Shown here one piece after another: positions 20,896 through 33,599 of a stretch of 64,000 nucleotides of DNA. The DNA comes from Chelonoidis abingdonii. Its lineage: Eukaryota; Chordata; Testudines; Testudinidae. Within the stretch, counting starts at the first letter, position 1. Every line of letters begins with the position of its first letter. The stretch covers positions 295,282,346 through 295,346,345 of the forward strand of contig NC_133770.1 in the NCBI RefSeq assembly GCF_003597395.2, read 5' to 3'. The notes beneath the pieces are model-generated. The model was not told the origin of the DNA. It worked only from the letters and a program-made list of their open reading frames with translations, and searched no databases. The position numbers and the translations under genes were made by a program.

Positions 20896-21454
20896 TAAAA
20901 TGATCAATCGGGGTAAAATCCATCCTGGGTAGAGAAGTACAAAGCCTCTGCACCCCTTAATTTTATGGAGGAGATTGGACTTACTGATCAGAATGATCCC
21001 TTTTGGACTTAAAATGTATTAAGAGCTATTCTGAGGTCCTTAAGCAGTTGCTGACTTCATGCATGGAGGTGACCTTTACCCTAAAACAGAACCTTCAAGC
21101 TCTACAACTCTGCGGCAACTATTCAATGGAAGGTCTTTTTTACTGAATGCAGCCCTCAAAGATTAAATAACATGACAGCAGAATCCTGGTTATTTAGAGA
21201 TGAATTTGCTTAACATGAGAAGTTAGTGTGCAGCTGGCATTCTTAGCAACTCCCACAAATACCATGTTAAGGTTTTCGCTTTGTGTGCTTCAGCTTTGTC
21301 ACAGCATTCTATCTCCTGATGTTCCAAAATGGTTTCCCACTGAGCAGAGGGACATAACAACTGTTTTATTCGGATATTGATTTAGAAGCTTTCTGCACTG
21401 GTCACTATTGTTATCTTTCCAGCAATCAATGGAATAATGGGAGATTTCCCAGAC

Positions 21455-21565
21455 TTTTGCTTCTGTGTTTGTACAGTGCCTAGCACAAAGGTCTTGATCC
21501 ATGACTGGTGTTCCTAAGCATTCGTTATGCAGATCAATACTACTAATAATTAATAGCAACCGACA
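21455..21565 (+). repeat. SINE 3' tail
   Basis: 'tgtgtttgtacagtgcctagcacaaaggtcttgatccatgactgg' and a TAATAATTAATAG end match the recurring tail. Confidence 0.6.
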
Positions 21566-21927
21566 GAAGTGAGAAAATGGGTTAGCAGCCTCATTCATGA
21601 CCTGCAGAAGTCCCTGATTTTCTAACTGAGGATACACAGACAGTTAAAGAGTTAATAATGTAGGTCTCACCCCATCTGGGAGTGCTAATCATTTTGTGCT
21701 CCTTCTGGATTATTATTAATAAAACCTTTACTTTCCATGTAACCACATGTGATCTGCTGTGCTCTTTGCACCTCTCGAAATGATCCCATACAGTTGGCAT
21801 GGGGAGCTCCTTGCCTCTAGAAAACATAGATTTTTAAGGCCAGATATAATGGAGGCCAAGAGCTTTATAGGATAAAAAAGGAGTCAATATTTATAGGGAC
21901 AATGAGAACAATCCACAGTTGTATGAT

Positions 21928-22045
21928 AGAATCATAGAAATGTAGGAGTGGAAGGGATCTTGATAGGTCATCTAGGCCAGTCCCCTGCACTAAAGTAGGA
22001 CTAAGTATTATCTAGACATCCCTAGATAGTTTATTTTTAAAAAAG
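21928..22045 (-). mobile_element. CR1 LINE 3' end, reverse
   Basis: 'tagaatcatagaaatgtaggagtggaagggatc' then 'gtcatctaggccagtcccctgcac' is the reversed 3' terminus of CR1, including its ATTCTATG-type end. Confidence 0.75.
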
Positions 22046-22049
22046 GAGG

Positions 22050-23000
22050 TATCTGAACCCATCTATTTCAGGGCATTACCATCATTCTAACTGATGGGGG
22101 ATAGGAAGAAACCGCCATTATGTGCTAATTATTTCACAATTATCCATTTCAAGTTTTCTTTCACCTTCCCCTGAAGCATTTGGTACCAGCCACTCTCTAA
22201 GACAGGATATTGGATTACTTGATGGATCCTTTAGGGAAATTTCTATGTGGTCAAGACCCAGAATCCATTATATTCAGCCCCCGAAAATTCTCAGGCATAT
22301 GGATAAGCATATGGGACCACTGCGAGAATGCCGGAATCATTGGTCTTACCCAGGAGAACCTTGTTATCATAAAGACTCCAGCTCTGGCCTTTTTTCTTTC
22401 TTTTTTTTTTTATTTATTTATGAAAAGAAAGAAAAGTTTCTTTGCTTAAGTTAAAAATTGCCGAGGCATGTTTTCTTTGATCAACACATAAGCAGAGGTG
22501 GTAGAAGACATCTGAAAGACAGTATCTTTAAAAAAAACACTGATCAATCCTTCCACACTTTTTTGGTTATTTTCTTTGAGGGAGGGGGTTATTGAACAAG
22601 CAAAAGTTACAACACAATGGAACAATCCTGTGAAGACAGAGGAGATTTCATTTATTTTTCCCAATAATAACACACAATGATTTACAAGCTTCCCTCTTTT
22701 TTTTTAACCCTGAATTTCTCAACTGGTTTCCTCAAATGAGAAAAAGTGAATGTGTGTGAGGGAGAGAATTAATATTTTTGAGAAGTTACAGTAATTCAGG
22801 AAGCCCAGCTAAACAAAAAGAAAATTACACATTGATCACAATATTTTTGCTCCACATTTTTCTTCATGGTGCCACCCCCATGAACATCCATCCACATTTG
22901 ATCAAGTTAGAAACCTTTGAAAAACAACTGTTCTCACATGTTCAGTAAAGGCTTCATAGATTTTAGCAGCTGAATTCCCCCAAATAATGTCTGCACTGGA
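22050..23000. other. Unassigned AT-rich sequence
   Basis: T-rich runs lie at 22390-22420 and 22695-22707. Nothing else is recognised. Confidence 0.35.
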
Positions 23001-23004
23001 CATG

Positions 23005-23480
23005 CTCCAGGCTAAGGCTGAGCAGGACTTTCCTTGCAATTGCATCTTTGGGCTGCGACAGGCCCTGCTGGGGCCAGGTCTGGATACCTGAAATGAGAGC
23101 AGGGAGACTCTCTCTCCTGTGTGCCCATTGATCCTCTGCTAGACCAAGGCTGCTTGACCTGAATGCACAGGGGACAAGAGCTAGACCTGTGGCTGAGAGT
23201 AGGGGAAGTAGATTGGGACAAGTCGTGGAGAGACTAGGACTGGAGGCTGGCAGGTGGGGAGAGGGAAACTGGGAGGTAGAGAGGAGGAGACTGATACTGG
23301 CTGGACAAAGACTGGGACTTGGAGCATGGGGAGATTAAGAGCCCGTAGGCCGGGAGGAGATTAAGACTGGGACTGCTGGACAAGGAGACTGGACCTGAGA
23401 ACCAGTGGGACTGCAGTAGGCAACAGTGAAGCCTGCAAAGGAAACTACTGTAAAAGATCTAGCTGACTTTAAACTTTGTT
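23005..23480. repeat. Purine-rich degenerate repeat
   Basis: Between about 23220 and 23415, units near GAGACTGGGACTGG recur with drift. The block may be part of an LTR or satellite-like region. Confidence 0.4.
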
Positions 23481-24068
23481 TCCCGATCTGTGCTTTCCAA
23501 AGAATAAAAGGTCAAGACAGGAACCAGAAATGCCACTCCGAGAGGACATAAAATTAGTCTGACACACTGAGAGGCAACTATATAAGACTATCTGGGACAG
23601 TTATTATACTGCAAACATCCACAGTTTAAATCATTGCATCTGAGGAAAGCTTTTGCCTGGAAGGAGATTCTTTGTTTTGTTTGAAATGAATACGCACTCA
23701 AGCTGTAAAAGGAAAAATAAGCTGGGAGGAAATTTCAAGCAGGCTCTAATGACAGATGATGTTGTGACAAATCCTGAGCTGCTTAGGACTTGGAGATTTC
23801 ATACTTTGCTTTTTGTTTTTTCTTGTTTGTGTTATTTGATCTAAAATAAAAATAACTTACACTGAAATTTTGCAGTATGTTTGCCATATGTGTATGAAAA
23901 CCCAGGAAAACAAAAATCAGATTTTCATGCTCCAAAAAGACAAGACCACTATAGTATGAGCTAAAGAGAATTTCCCGCACTGGCTAGCAGTATAGAATGT
24001 AATCAGTAGCTGAACAGCTCTGATTCCATCCAGCAGAGGGCAATGCTGCACATGCACACCAGATAGTG

Positions 24069-24263
24069 TGCCCTTGTTGCCAGGAAGGCTAATGGCATAT
24101 TGGGCTACATTATTGGGAGCATTGCCAGCTGATTGAGGGAAGTGATTATTCCCCTCTATTCGGCACTGGTGAGGCCACATCTTGGATATTGCATCCAGTT
24201 TTGCCCCCCTCCACACTACAGAAAGGATGTGGACAAATTGGCGAGAGTCCAGCGGAGGGCAAC
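24069..24263 (+). mobile_element. CR1 LINE, left part of a split copy
   Basis: 'gcccttgttgccaggaaggctaatggc' to 'gcggagggcaac' is the ORF2 C-terminal region of a CR1. It stops at the Gmr1-like insertion and resumes at about 25668. A paralog at 62530-63185 shows the uninterrupted order. Confidence 0.85.
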
Positions 24264-25667
24264 TGTCATAAACAGATAGCTAAGGGTTAATGTTTCTTTT
24301 ACCTGTAAAGGGTTAACAAAGGGAACCAAACACCTGACAAGAGGACCAATCAGGAAACCGGATTTTTCAAAGCTTAAGGGAGGGAATTGTGGGTTTTCCT
24401 TGGTCTTGGGTTTTGTCTGTTCTGGCTCTCTCAGCTATGAGAGGGTCTATTTCCAGTCCTTCTAATCTTCTGTTCCCAGTTTGTAAGTACAAAGTTAGCA
24501 AAAAATTAGTCTTTAAATTGGTTTGCTGTATTTGCATCTGTGTATCTGGCTGGTGGAGTCTTTATGTGTATTGGCTATAAGTACTTTAAATGTATTGTTT
24601 TGGGTAAGGACTGTTTTATCCCTTTTCTATTGTTTATCATTTTCTAGAAGTTGAAAACCCTGTTCTTACCATCTAGATTACAGAGAACTGTTTATTCTAT
24701 TCTTCTTTCTTTTTTTTTATTAAAATTTGCTATTTAGACCTGTTGATTTTTTTCTAGTTGACCCACCAGAAAATTGGTGGGAGAAGAAAGACGGGAGGGG
24801 AAAAGCTGCTCTCTCTGTGTTATAACTTTCCTAGTGTCTCAGGGCAGGAAGAAGCCAGAGGGGAAGAGAGACAGATCTTTCTGTTTCCTTGTCTTTGGGT
24901 TTGTCTCTTTGTGAAGAGAGGAGACACTGCTTCTTGGTATGTAATGTAAAGAGTTGCATCAATAACTCTCAGGTTAGCCAGGAGGAAATTCTGGGTGGGA
25001 GAGAGGTGGGGGGAATGGTTTATTTCCCTTTGTTGTAATTCAGGGCATCTGAGTCTGGGTTCCAGGGAAGTTTTGGGAGACCAGAGTGAGCCAAACACTG
25101 GAAAATGGCTGGTGCAGCGATATCAGATCTAAGCTGGTAAAGAGCTTAGAGAGTTCATGCTAGCTTCTCAGGTTATGAACGCTAGGTTCAAATCTGAGTA
25201 GCGAAGCTATGAATGGTGGCAGAAATGGATATAAACATCCAAAAGCCAGTAAATTATTAATTTGCTTCTCTGCTAAGCTGGTTATAAGCAGAGGGAAGTG
25301 GTTTATTTTTTAACTGCAGCCAGAGAATTTTTTTCTTGCTCCCTTAGCGTGCATATGGAGGGCTATTAAATGTAACGACGTTCGTTTTGTTAAACAAGCA
25401 GCCTAAGTGGTCCGCAAAGCACTCCAGCCAGAACACATTTGAAAAACAAAAGAGGGTTTTCTTTTGCTTTTAATGTTCGGGAGAGCTAGTAAGTTATAAA
25501 GGAGTGTGCTAGCAGACTCCAGGAGACAATACAGAGCCAGCAGTTCCATACAACAATACACCAGAGGACACCCAACACAAGCAAAACAAGAACCATGACT
25601 ACCAAGGACCTGAACAGAGCTAGCAAGACTGGAGGCAGAGGCACAAATCAGAAACCGCAGACCACAG
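24264..25667 (+). mobile_element. Second Gmr1-like element, 5' end only
   Basis: LTR from TGTCATAAAC (24264) to about 25213, leader to 25594, then the first codons of gag (ATG at 25595, MTTKDLNRASKTGGRG). At about 25668 the sequence returns to CR1, and about 8 bases of CR1 are missing. The rest of the element and its 3' LTR are absent, so this is a deletion product rather than a solo LTR. It is the plus-sense reference used to read the inverted copy at 4362-9602. Confidence 0.8.
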
Positions 25668-26042
25668 TTAGGGGGCTGGTGCACATGACTTATGAGGAGG
25701 CTGAGGAACTGGGGATATTAGTCTGCAGAAAAGAAAATGATGGGTGGATTTGGATAGCAGCCTTCAACTACCTGAAAGGGGGTTCCAAAGAGGATGGAGC
25801 TCAGCTGTTCTCAGTGGTGGCAGATGACAGAACAAGGAACAATGGTCTCAAGTTGCAGTGGGGGAGTTCTAGGCTGAATATTAGGAAACACTATTTTATT
25901 AGGAGGGTGGTGAAGCACTGGAATGAGTTACCTAGGGAGGTGGTGGAATCTCCATTCTTGGAGGTTTTTAAAGCCAAGCTTGACAAAGCCTTGGCTGGGA
26001 TAATTTAGTTGGGGTTGGTCCATGATTCTATGATTCCATGAC
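25668..26042 (+). mobile_element. CR1 LINE, right part of the split copy
   Basis: 'ttagggggctggtgcacatg' through 'tcaactacctgaaagggggttcc', 'gtggtggaatctccattcttgg' and the 3' octamer repeats 'tgattctatgattccatgac'. A 138-codon open frame (25595-26008) runs from the gag start into CR1 ORF2 by chance fusion. Confidence 0.85.
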
Positions 26043-26129
26043 AGTTCATTCTTGGTTTTTCACTCAGTTCATTCAATTGTTTTCCTCTTTAAATTGCACA
26101 GATTCTTGTGCGCTAAAGATTAATACAAA

Positions 26130-26335
26130 TTGTAGAAATTAGAAATAGAAAAGGTGTCTTAGGACATTGAATTCAACACCTACCAATGCAGGTCTGTTCC
26201 TTACAGTATGTGCTCCAGTGTTTCATCCAGTCTAGTTTAAATTAACCACCCAATGGGGCATCCACTACTTACTCTGCTGTTCGGCAAAGTTCCCTTTGCA
26301 CTGTTTTATTCCATTACTCCTCATCACCCCAGAAA
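26130..26335 (-). mobile_element. CR1 LINE 3' region, reverse
   Basis: 'ccagtgtttcatccagtctag' and 'caatggggcatccactac' fit a reversed old CR1 3' UTR. The copy is well diverged. Confidence 0.5.
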
Positions 26336-26339
26336 AATA

Positions 26340-27865
26340 ACCATCTAAGCTACTTTATGAATACTAAAAGAAGCTCATCATAAGTCTGCCACATTCCAGA
26401 AAACCCCCACTGATTCCAAAATGGTGAGAGAGCCTATGTATTTTCTGATGTTCTGTTGTGACCTGTTTCTGCGCTCCTGTCCCTTTCTTCAAGGGCCCTA
26501 TAGGGAAGGAGGCAGCACATCTGTTCCCTCTCTAACCCTAACTCAGTTATCCATGGATTGGGCAAAATGCAGAGATGATCTAATCCTGATCTGGTGTCAT
26601 GTTATGGCAAGGAAGAAGAAAGAGATTTTTTTTTTCAGTGTCCATTAACTAATTATTAAGTAATTATCCATTTCAATAGGACAGTAAGGGAAATACAAGT
26701 GAGGACCCTCTGAATAACAAATGACCTCATTGTGATGCATGGCATTAGAAAGAGGGAAAGTAACACACAGCAATAAGTGGTCATGCAATGTCATTCCTCA
26801 GGAAATACATGTTGCACCTTGAGTGTTTTAGACTGTTCCTTCCTCATAATCAATTGCTTACATTGAATACCAATTCTCATTTTTCCAGAGTGTATCTAAC
26901 CTAGTTTAAAAAACAAATCTCCTGACTACAGATGCTTTCTTCATCTCTTGAGACTATTATTCCTTCCCTTGAGATGAATAATCTATATTCCTTCTGTTCT
27001 TCTGTGACAATAACAAGACTATGTCTGCAAATACAGCAGCATTAATAAGAGACACATTTTCTCTAAGTCTGGATAAGCTTAAATATAGCGTTTTGGTAGC
27101 TGTCTGTTATGGTGAGTTCATCTGTTGCTCCACGCATTATGAGTCTGGTTTTCTGAACTGTGTTCATATAGTTATGCAGGAAAAAATTAATTTGCTATGG
27201 CCTGGCAACGTTTTGTGCACACACACTGCCTTTCCTGTCTCTAATCGGGTATGTGCAAAAAGCCAATTAGAAATGCAAGTAACCATTTGTAAGCACATTC
27301 ACTAGCTTTGCTCGCACAATAAAAATTGTGTCCAACCAACTGTAGACACATCTTTCCATGTGCAATTGCTCATGCCCAACTTTCACAGGCAGGCCTTATA
27401 ATTATACACAGCATGAAATTCTACCACTCAGAAGTGTATTTTCCCTTTAGCCCAGGCTTGGATTCGTTCACTTCTGTTCCAAGTGCTCATCTCCTTTAAG
27501 GCCAGGCACTCTGGGGGTTGTAGTCCCAGTGGGGTCAGGTGACCAGATGATGCTAAGCTACAGCACAGCCTTCTGGAGGATAGAAGCCAAGATATAAAAA
27601 GAGCTGCCTGTAGCTCAGAAGGGACTGAAAAAGACCTGATATGAGTTTCTCTATGGAGTCCCCAGGAGGAAGAATGGGAAAGTAGCCAGAAAGGGGGACC
27701 ATGGCCAGGTGCTGGGGAAGAGAAAAAGGCTTGGGGCAGTAGGTTTCTGATACGGACTGTGCTTTCTGGAAAGGGTGGGAGGAGCCCCTCATAAACTCTG
27801 CCTATGGCAGTCTCCTTTGCACTATCTTCCCCATCTCTAGCAGCTAACTTAGACCTCATCATTTT
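26340..27865. other. Unassigned sequence
   Basis: No gene or nameable repeat. The frames at 27428-27862 lack protein character. Confidence 0.35.
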
Positions 27866-27869
27866 AGAT

Positions 27870-28856
27870 GTATAGCAGGGATTTTTTTTCCTTTATCAAC
27901 ATTGAATTTCATCTGCCATTTTGTTACCCAGTCATTCAGCATTATGATATCACATTGTAGCTCTTTGCAATCTGCTTTGGCCTTAACTATCTAGAATAAT
28001 TTTGTATCACTACAAATTTTGTTAATCACTGTTTACCCCTTTTTGCACATCATTTACAACTATGTTGAACAACACTGGTTCCAGTGCAGATCCTTGGGGG
28101 ACCCCACTATTTACCTCTTTCCATTATGAAAACTGACCAGTTATTCCTATCCTTTGTGTCCTATCTTTTAACCAGTTACTGATGCATGAGAGGACGTTCC
28201 TGTTATCCCATGACTGTTTACTTTGCTTAAGATCTTTGTGAAAGGCTTTCTGAAAGTCCAAGTACACTATACCCATTGGATCACTCCCTTGTCTACAAGT
28301 TTGTTGATCCCCGCAAAGAATTCTAATAGATTAGTGAGACATGATTTTCCTCTACTAAAGCTGTGTTGACTCTTCCCCAACAAATCATGTTCATCTATGT
28401 GTCTGATAATTCTGTTCTTTACTAGAGTTTTAAACAATTTGCCTGCTACTGTAGTTAGGCTTATCAGCCTGTAATTGCCAGGATTGCCTCTGGAGCCATT
28501 TTAGAAAATTGGCATTACATTAGCTATCCTCCAGTCACCTGGTATACAAGCTGATTTAAGCAATAAGCTACACACCACAGTTAGTAGTTCTGCAATTTCA
28601 AATCTGAGTTTCTTCAGAACTCTTGAGTGAATCCCTGGTGACTCATTCCTGTTTAATTTATTAATGTGTTCCAAAACCTCCTCTATCAACACCTGAGTCT
28701 GGGACAGTTCCTCAGATCTGTCACCTAAAAAGAATGGTTCAGGCATTGGAATCTCCCTCATCCTCTTCAGTGAAGACCAAAGCAAAGAATTCATTTAGCT
28801 TCTCTGCAATGGCCTTGTCATCCTTGAATGCTCCTTTAGCACCTCAATCATCCAGT
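27870..28856 (-). mobile_element. CR1-type LINE, reverse transcriptase region
   Basis: The minus strand encodes, at 28794-28501, a segment with IHSRVLKKLRFEIAELL and CIPGDWRIANVMPIF, the N-terminal part of a CR1-type reverse transcriptase. Lower coordinates carry further RT homology up to 'gaatttcatctgccattttg' near 27900. It is 5'-truncated and frame-shifted. On the minus strand it lies after a separate C-terminal fragment, so the two are different insertions. Confidence 0.75.
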
Positions 28857-28864
28857 GGCCCCAC

Positions 28865-29215
28865 ATTTGGCAGGCCATAGAGTGTTAGCCACTTATTCCT
28901 ATAACTTATGTTTGACTCAGGCATTTCGTCTTTATTTGAAGGTCTCAGGAGATGGAGAATCCCTTGCTAGTTTGTTCCAAAGGTTAGTCATCCTCACTGT
29001 TAGACATTTGTGCCTTATTTATAATTTGTGTTTCTCTGGTTTTAACTTCCAGCTGTTGGTTCCTGTTTTACCTTTCTCTGCTAGATTAAAGAGCCCTTTA
29101 GTACCCAGTATATTCTCCCTGTGAAGGTACTTGTACATTGTAATCAAGTCACCTCTTGATTTTCTTTCTGATAAACTAAACAGATTGAGTTCTTTAAGCC
29201 TCCTTAAGCCTATCA
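28865..29215 (-). mobile_element. CR1/L3-type LINE, C-terminal fragment
   Basis: The minus strand encodes ELNLFSLSERKSRGDLITMY and KGLFNLAEKGKTGTNSWKLK, the C-terminal tail of a CR1/L3 ORF2. Confidence 0.7.
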
Positions 29216-29219
29216 CCAC

Positions 29220-30638
29220 GAAAAGCTGATGGAAATAGCACCATTGCAAGGCTCTCCTCTCCCATCCCACCCCCGCCCCAAAAATATTCAGCAAAATGTG
29301 GCCGCCAGGTTGGGAAAAGCTTGCTGGTCAATATAATTTGACACTATGCAGCAATATCTTGGCTTCAGCTAGATGAGTGCGTTCAGTGTTGGACACTACC
29401 TCTTCTTTTAAGAGAGAGTTCAGAGGAGAGAAACAAAATAATGATGAAAGTCTGCGACATCCCATAAGATTTATGATAGTGAGAGGCTGGTTGAACTGTT
29501 CGTGTTTAGACTGGTGAGAAGAGGCCAGAGGAGAATTGTGGTAGTTGCTTAAAGGGATGGTATGCAAAAGTCAGGGCTCAATTATTCTCATTAGTCAACT
29601 AGAGTAGAACAAGATGTTGCGTGACAAGCTAAAGCTGCTGCAGCTCGGAAGGTCTGAGCAACATCTCAAGAGAAACGTTATAATTACAAACAGTCTTGCA
29701 GTGGATGAAGTTGCTGTGGTTGATTGTGGGATTGCTACCACTGGAGTTATTCCAGATAAAACCCCATATATCTCTGTGTTAGAGATAATAGAATCAATAT
29801 GTCTATGATGCCAAGAGGAAGGACTTGATGGCCCACTGGAGGTACCTTCCAAGTCAAATAATTCTATTCACAGCTATTGTTGGTGACATCATACCAGCTT
29901 CTTTAATTTGGGTACAAAGAGAGGGCAGGTATTAGCATTTAACAGGAGGCAGCCAACCAAATCTGCAACCACAGGGAGCATATATGAAGAGTGTAGTGTT
30001 CCCAAATGGTGGGATTTATGGACTCTGCTTACTGAAGCAAAGAAAGTCAGTATGAGGGATGGGATTAAAATTTACTAGGAACCAAGTCCCAGTCCCACCC
30101 TCAGACCCTAGATTGTAACCTCACTGAATCTCGGTTTAAGCCCTAAGTGAAAATTAATCATCTGCTCTCCAGCCACTGCCAGATGGAGGTTTGTTCATAT
30201 CACAGAGCTATACTTCCATCAGGCATCGCTCTCAGATACAAATGGGTAGAAGCCATCACAGGGATTGTAGGTCTGGACTGAGGTGAAACTGTGGGGCGGC
30301 CATGACTGGCATAGCAGGGGACCTTGTTGGTCAGGATTAAGGTTTGCTGAAAGAGCTCTGGGGGGCTATGAGGGATGAGCAGTGTTGGGGGCAGGGCTGG
30401 ACTGCAGTGCACTTACAGAGCTCTGGGGGGTGCGGGATCAAGGACTGGATTATCTAGCTGTGCTGTGAATCCAAACTGAGGTGCCATACACCTCGCATCA
30501 CACCTTCAGGCATCCTATAAACATAACAAGGGCTGAAATATGAGACAGTGATGCCAGTCTGGATGGCATTGCAATGGCAAAGCTGGGAAGGTGGGGGCAG
30601 TGAAAGGGCTAAAACAGAAGGCGGCACTGCTGGGTGGG
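29220..30638. other. Mostly unassigned sequence
   Basis: A short CR1 3' terminus (plus strand, 'ggacttgatggcccactggagg ... taattctattcac') sits at 29815-29872. Nothing else is recognised. Confidence 0.4.
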
Positions 30639-31600
30639 TGTGATGGGGTGTTTACTCGCACTTGCCCTGAAAGAGTTAAAGCAGATTGAGAAGGGGACTA
30701 ATTAACCCAACAGGCCACAGCTGAGAGGAATCAGGCGGCCAAGCAATCCCTTCACTTCAGGAGGGAGCCCATCTGAGGAGGAATTAGCTGGGTTGGGGCT
30801 GTAAAGACAGGAAATTGGCAGCAGAAAGGGGCTGCTGGGAAAGTCTGCAGTCACTCCCTTGGAGAAGGGAGGCGTGTTTGGAGGCTGCAGAGGCAGATAG
30901 CCTACAGTATTCCCTGCAAGGGGGGAGTTAGGAGGCTAGCAAACCCCAGAGAGGGGGGAGTGATGGATGGTAAGAATGGGCTCAGAGAAAGGCATTAAGG
31001 TCTAAGAAGGAATAGACCTGGACTTCTGGCTAGAAGGTCCCTGAGCTGGAACCTGGAGCAGAGGGTGGGCCCAGGTTCCCCTGCCAGCCACTGAGAGAGT
31101 GGCCCTGAGGCAGTGAATGGGAAGACTATCCAGAATTGTTCAAGGACCCTTTGGTACCCCAGAAGGGGAAAAGTCATATAGAGACCTGGCTGGAGAGCTG
31201 AGTCACGAAGAGAACATAAGAATGGCCATACTGGGTCAGACCAAAGGTCCGTCTAGACCGGTATCCTGTCTTCCAACAGTGGCCAATCCCAGGTGCCCAG
31301 ATGGAATGAACAGAACAGGTAACCATCAAATGATCCATCCCCTGTCACCCATTTCCAGCTTCTGGCAAACAGAGACTAGGGACACCACCCCAGTCCATCT
31401 TGGCTGATGCCCATTGATGGATCTGTCCATGAACTTAAGAGGCAGCAGATGCTCATGGAGTATGAGAGGGGCTGAAGACCAGGAGAGGGAGATGGAGTGA
31501 CAGCATGTAACTGCTGGAAGGGGCATGAACCTGGTGGGCTATTCCCCACAGTGACCAGGAACAGGCACCATGCTGGCAGTGAGTGGAGCATGTTGTGACA
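30639..31600 (+). mobile_element. Solo LTR with nested CR1
   Basis: It starts TGTGATGGGG and ends TGTTGTGACA. A 5 bp duplication, GTGGG, flanks it at 30634-30638 and 31601-31605. The body matches the reversed LTR at 57929-58552 over most of its length. A CR1 piece (31213-31436) interrupts it. Confidence 0.85.
31213..31436 (-). mobile_element. CR1 3' end nested in the LTR
   Basis: The reversed CR1 3' UTR starts 'aacataagaatggcc' and ends 'ccatgaactt'. AAGAG occurs on each side (31208-31212 and 31437-31441). The paralogous LTR at 58044-58078 has one copy of AAGAG and no insert, so both borders are exact. The insert is 224 bp. Confidence 0.9.
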
Positions 31601-31739
31601 GTGGGTTTGAAGAGAACTGGGTGTAGGACCCAGAAGTGAAGAAATAAGGTGGTTTAAAACTCAGGATTCAGGTCCATCAGGGAAGTTCTTAAAAATGTAT
31701 TGTCAATAATAAACAGTCAAATCAAAATTATACACTTTG

Positions 31740-31965
31740 TGGTGACACTATATTGGGGCTTCCTTGTGTAACATCGAGAGATCCCGGTCGGGGATGGGTA
31801 GGATCGAACCAGGGACCTCTGGAGCTTAGTGCATGAGCTAAAAGCCAACTAGCTGTTAGCTAAGGTTATAGCAGATGCATTAATCTCTAAATGGCCTCGT
31901 GCCACTAGATGGGACAGAACGCCACACCCAGGCAGTGTGTGGGTTACACTTGGTTAAGATGCCTG
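31740..31965 (-). repeat. tRNA-derived SINE, reverse
   Basis: On the minus strand a B box GGTTCGATCC (31801-31811) and an A-box-like TTTAGCTCATGCA (about 31830-31843) lie in tRNA order. The remainder is a tRNA-unrelated body ('actagatgggacagaacgcc'). It is a retroposon, not a tRNA gene, because the cloverleaf cannot be closed. Confidence 0.7.
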
Positions 31966-33380
31966 CATCTTCCCAAACTGAATCTGTGGGATCTATATGG
32001 ACATTCTAGTTTGGCTTGATGTAGTACATCTGATGGTGACAAGAAGCCATGTTAAGGAGCCTCACTTAATCAGCAAGAAGAAGGAAATTTCTAGGCAAGG
32101 CTGCCCTGCTGTCCTCAAGTCAACCTACTGTGTTTTGGGATTGCAGAAGCTTGGCTGTGCAAGTTCACCTTCTGCTCTGAGACTCCTGCAGCTCCTAAGG
32201 AAGAGTTAAGCTTGGAGCAGCCAAGTCTAACACTGTATTTGTTATTCCATTGTTTAACAGCGTTCCTCTATTGGACAATTTATACTTCAGCTAAAGAAAT
32301 GAACCCTAATTGTCTGCTCACTGAGGCAGCCTCCCTGATCACAATGTTGGTGCCTTTGTGACAATCGCAGCTGATAAGAAATAGAGAGGGTCCAAATCCA
32401 GAAAGATTTATCCAAATACTTTACCCTCAGCCAGATACGACGGGATTCACCATTATAATTTGCAAACCAGAAGCCATTCATGGTGTTGTTCATCTCTCAT
32501 GCACTAGAGGGGCCCTGGCAGTGGAAGCCGCTGTGGGGGATGCACTGTATCAGTACTGCAGATTCCTGCAATGCAGCAGCATAGCCTAGGCCTCTGACCA
32601 TCTGTGCCAGGATCTTTACCCCAGGTGCTCCCTGACTCTCAGTTGGCTCAGGGAATTAGGAAGTCCAAATGCTCCTTTGTGCCAAGAAGATTGAGGAAGA
32701 GATTTTTTTTTCCACTGTGAGCAGTTGGACCAAGTATCTGTAATAGGGCCAGAAAATAAAGTTTAACTTCACTCCTATGTGTCAGGCATTTATTGCATTG
32801 TCAGAACTGGGTGGGATATGGGGTGACACAACTGGGTGAGCTGGACAGGGTGTAAGCATTTGTATGTGGAAGGGTACATCATGCTATGATATATGGAGTC
32901 ACAGTATGTCCTGGAGAGGAGCCATTTCTTCAATAAAACCACTACAACTGCAATTACAAACAGGCTTCCACGCAGCTTGAGTTCTAGCTTTGTCTCCCTT
33001 GGTTACCAGGGTCCACGTGCACAGTCTACAATGCCATATGTTGCACAGTGACATCTAGTGGCTCAATCATATAACTTCAGGTAAATATATCATTATACAT
33101 TAGTGATTGGAGAGGGAAGCGGGGTGCTGGAATGAGCCTCAGACTATGGAGTTCAGAGAGGTAACTGCAGAGGCTGAGAACTTCTGCTTGCAGTTAACAG
33201 TGAAGCAGGAGAGACATGTGGTGAATAAAAGGACAGGGGAAAGAGGCTATATGAAGCAGGCCTCTCTGCACAGGCCCTGGGTTGGAAAGATTCTCACTAC
33301 AAAAAAAGTATATGTTCAATATAGTCACAGATCAAACAGACTTCAGAATCAAGGCAACTCCTGGCAGAAGTGAACATGAA
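31966..33380. other. Unassigned sequence
   Basis: No repeat or gene is recognised. Confidence 0.35.
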
Positions 33381-33560
33381 TGAGTGGTGTCTCCAAGTGG
33401 CTGGGCCTATAATATAGGACCTACTATTACTGTTAGCTATGAAAGACCTTGTTTTAGCTCAAGTGGTAGAGGCTTTCTTAGGGTTTTAGGGGAGCTGAAG
33501 GATCAGACTCAAGGGCCAGCTCAGCAGGAATGTGTGTGTTCTGCAGCACATGGATTTGAT
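33380..33560 (+). repeat. tRNA-derived SINE, degraded
   Basis: 'ttttagctcaagtggtagagg' is a tRNA-like A-box region of the same family as 44800-45060. The B box (near 'aaggatcagactc') is decayed. Confidence 0.45.
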
Positions 33561-33599
33561 ACAAGTCACGCGAAAGAGCATCTTGAATTGATGTCTGAG

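Noticed and set aside
25595..26008. 138-codon frame as a possible domesticated gene
   Set aside because: The start is Gmr1 gag and the rest CR1 ORF2 C-terminus joined by deletion. No sign of selection can be claimed from one copy.
31795..31850. tRNA gene on the minus strand
   Set aside because: A and B boxes are present, but flanking SINE body and lack of acceptor-stem pairing make it a SINE head.
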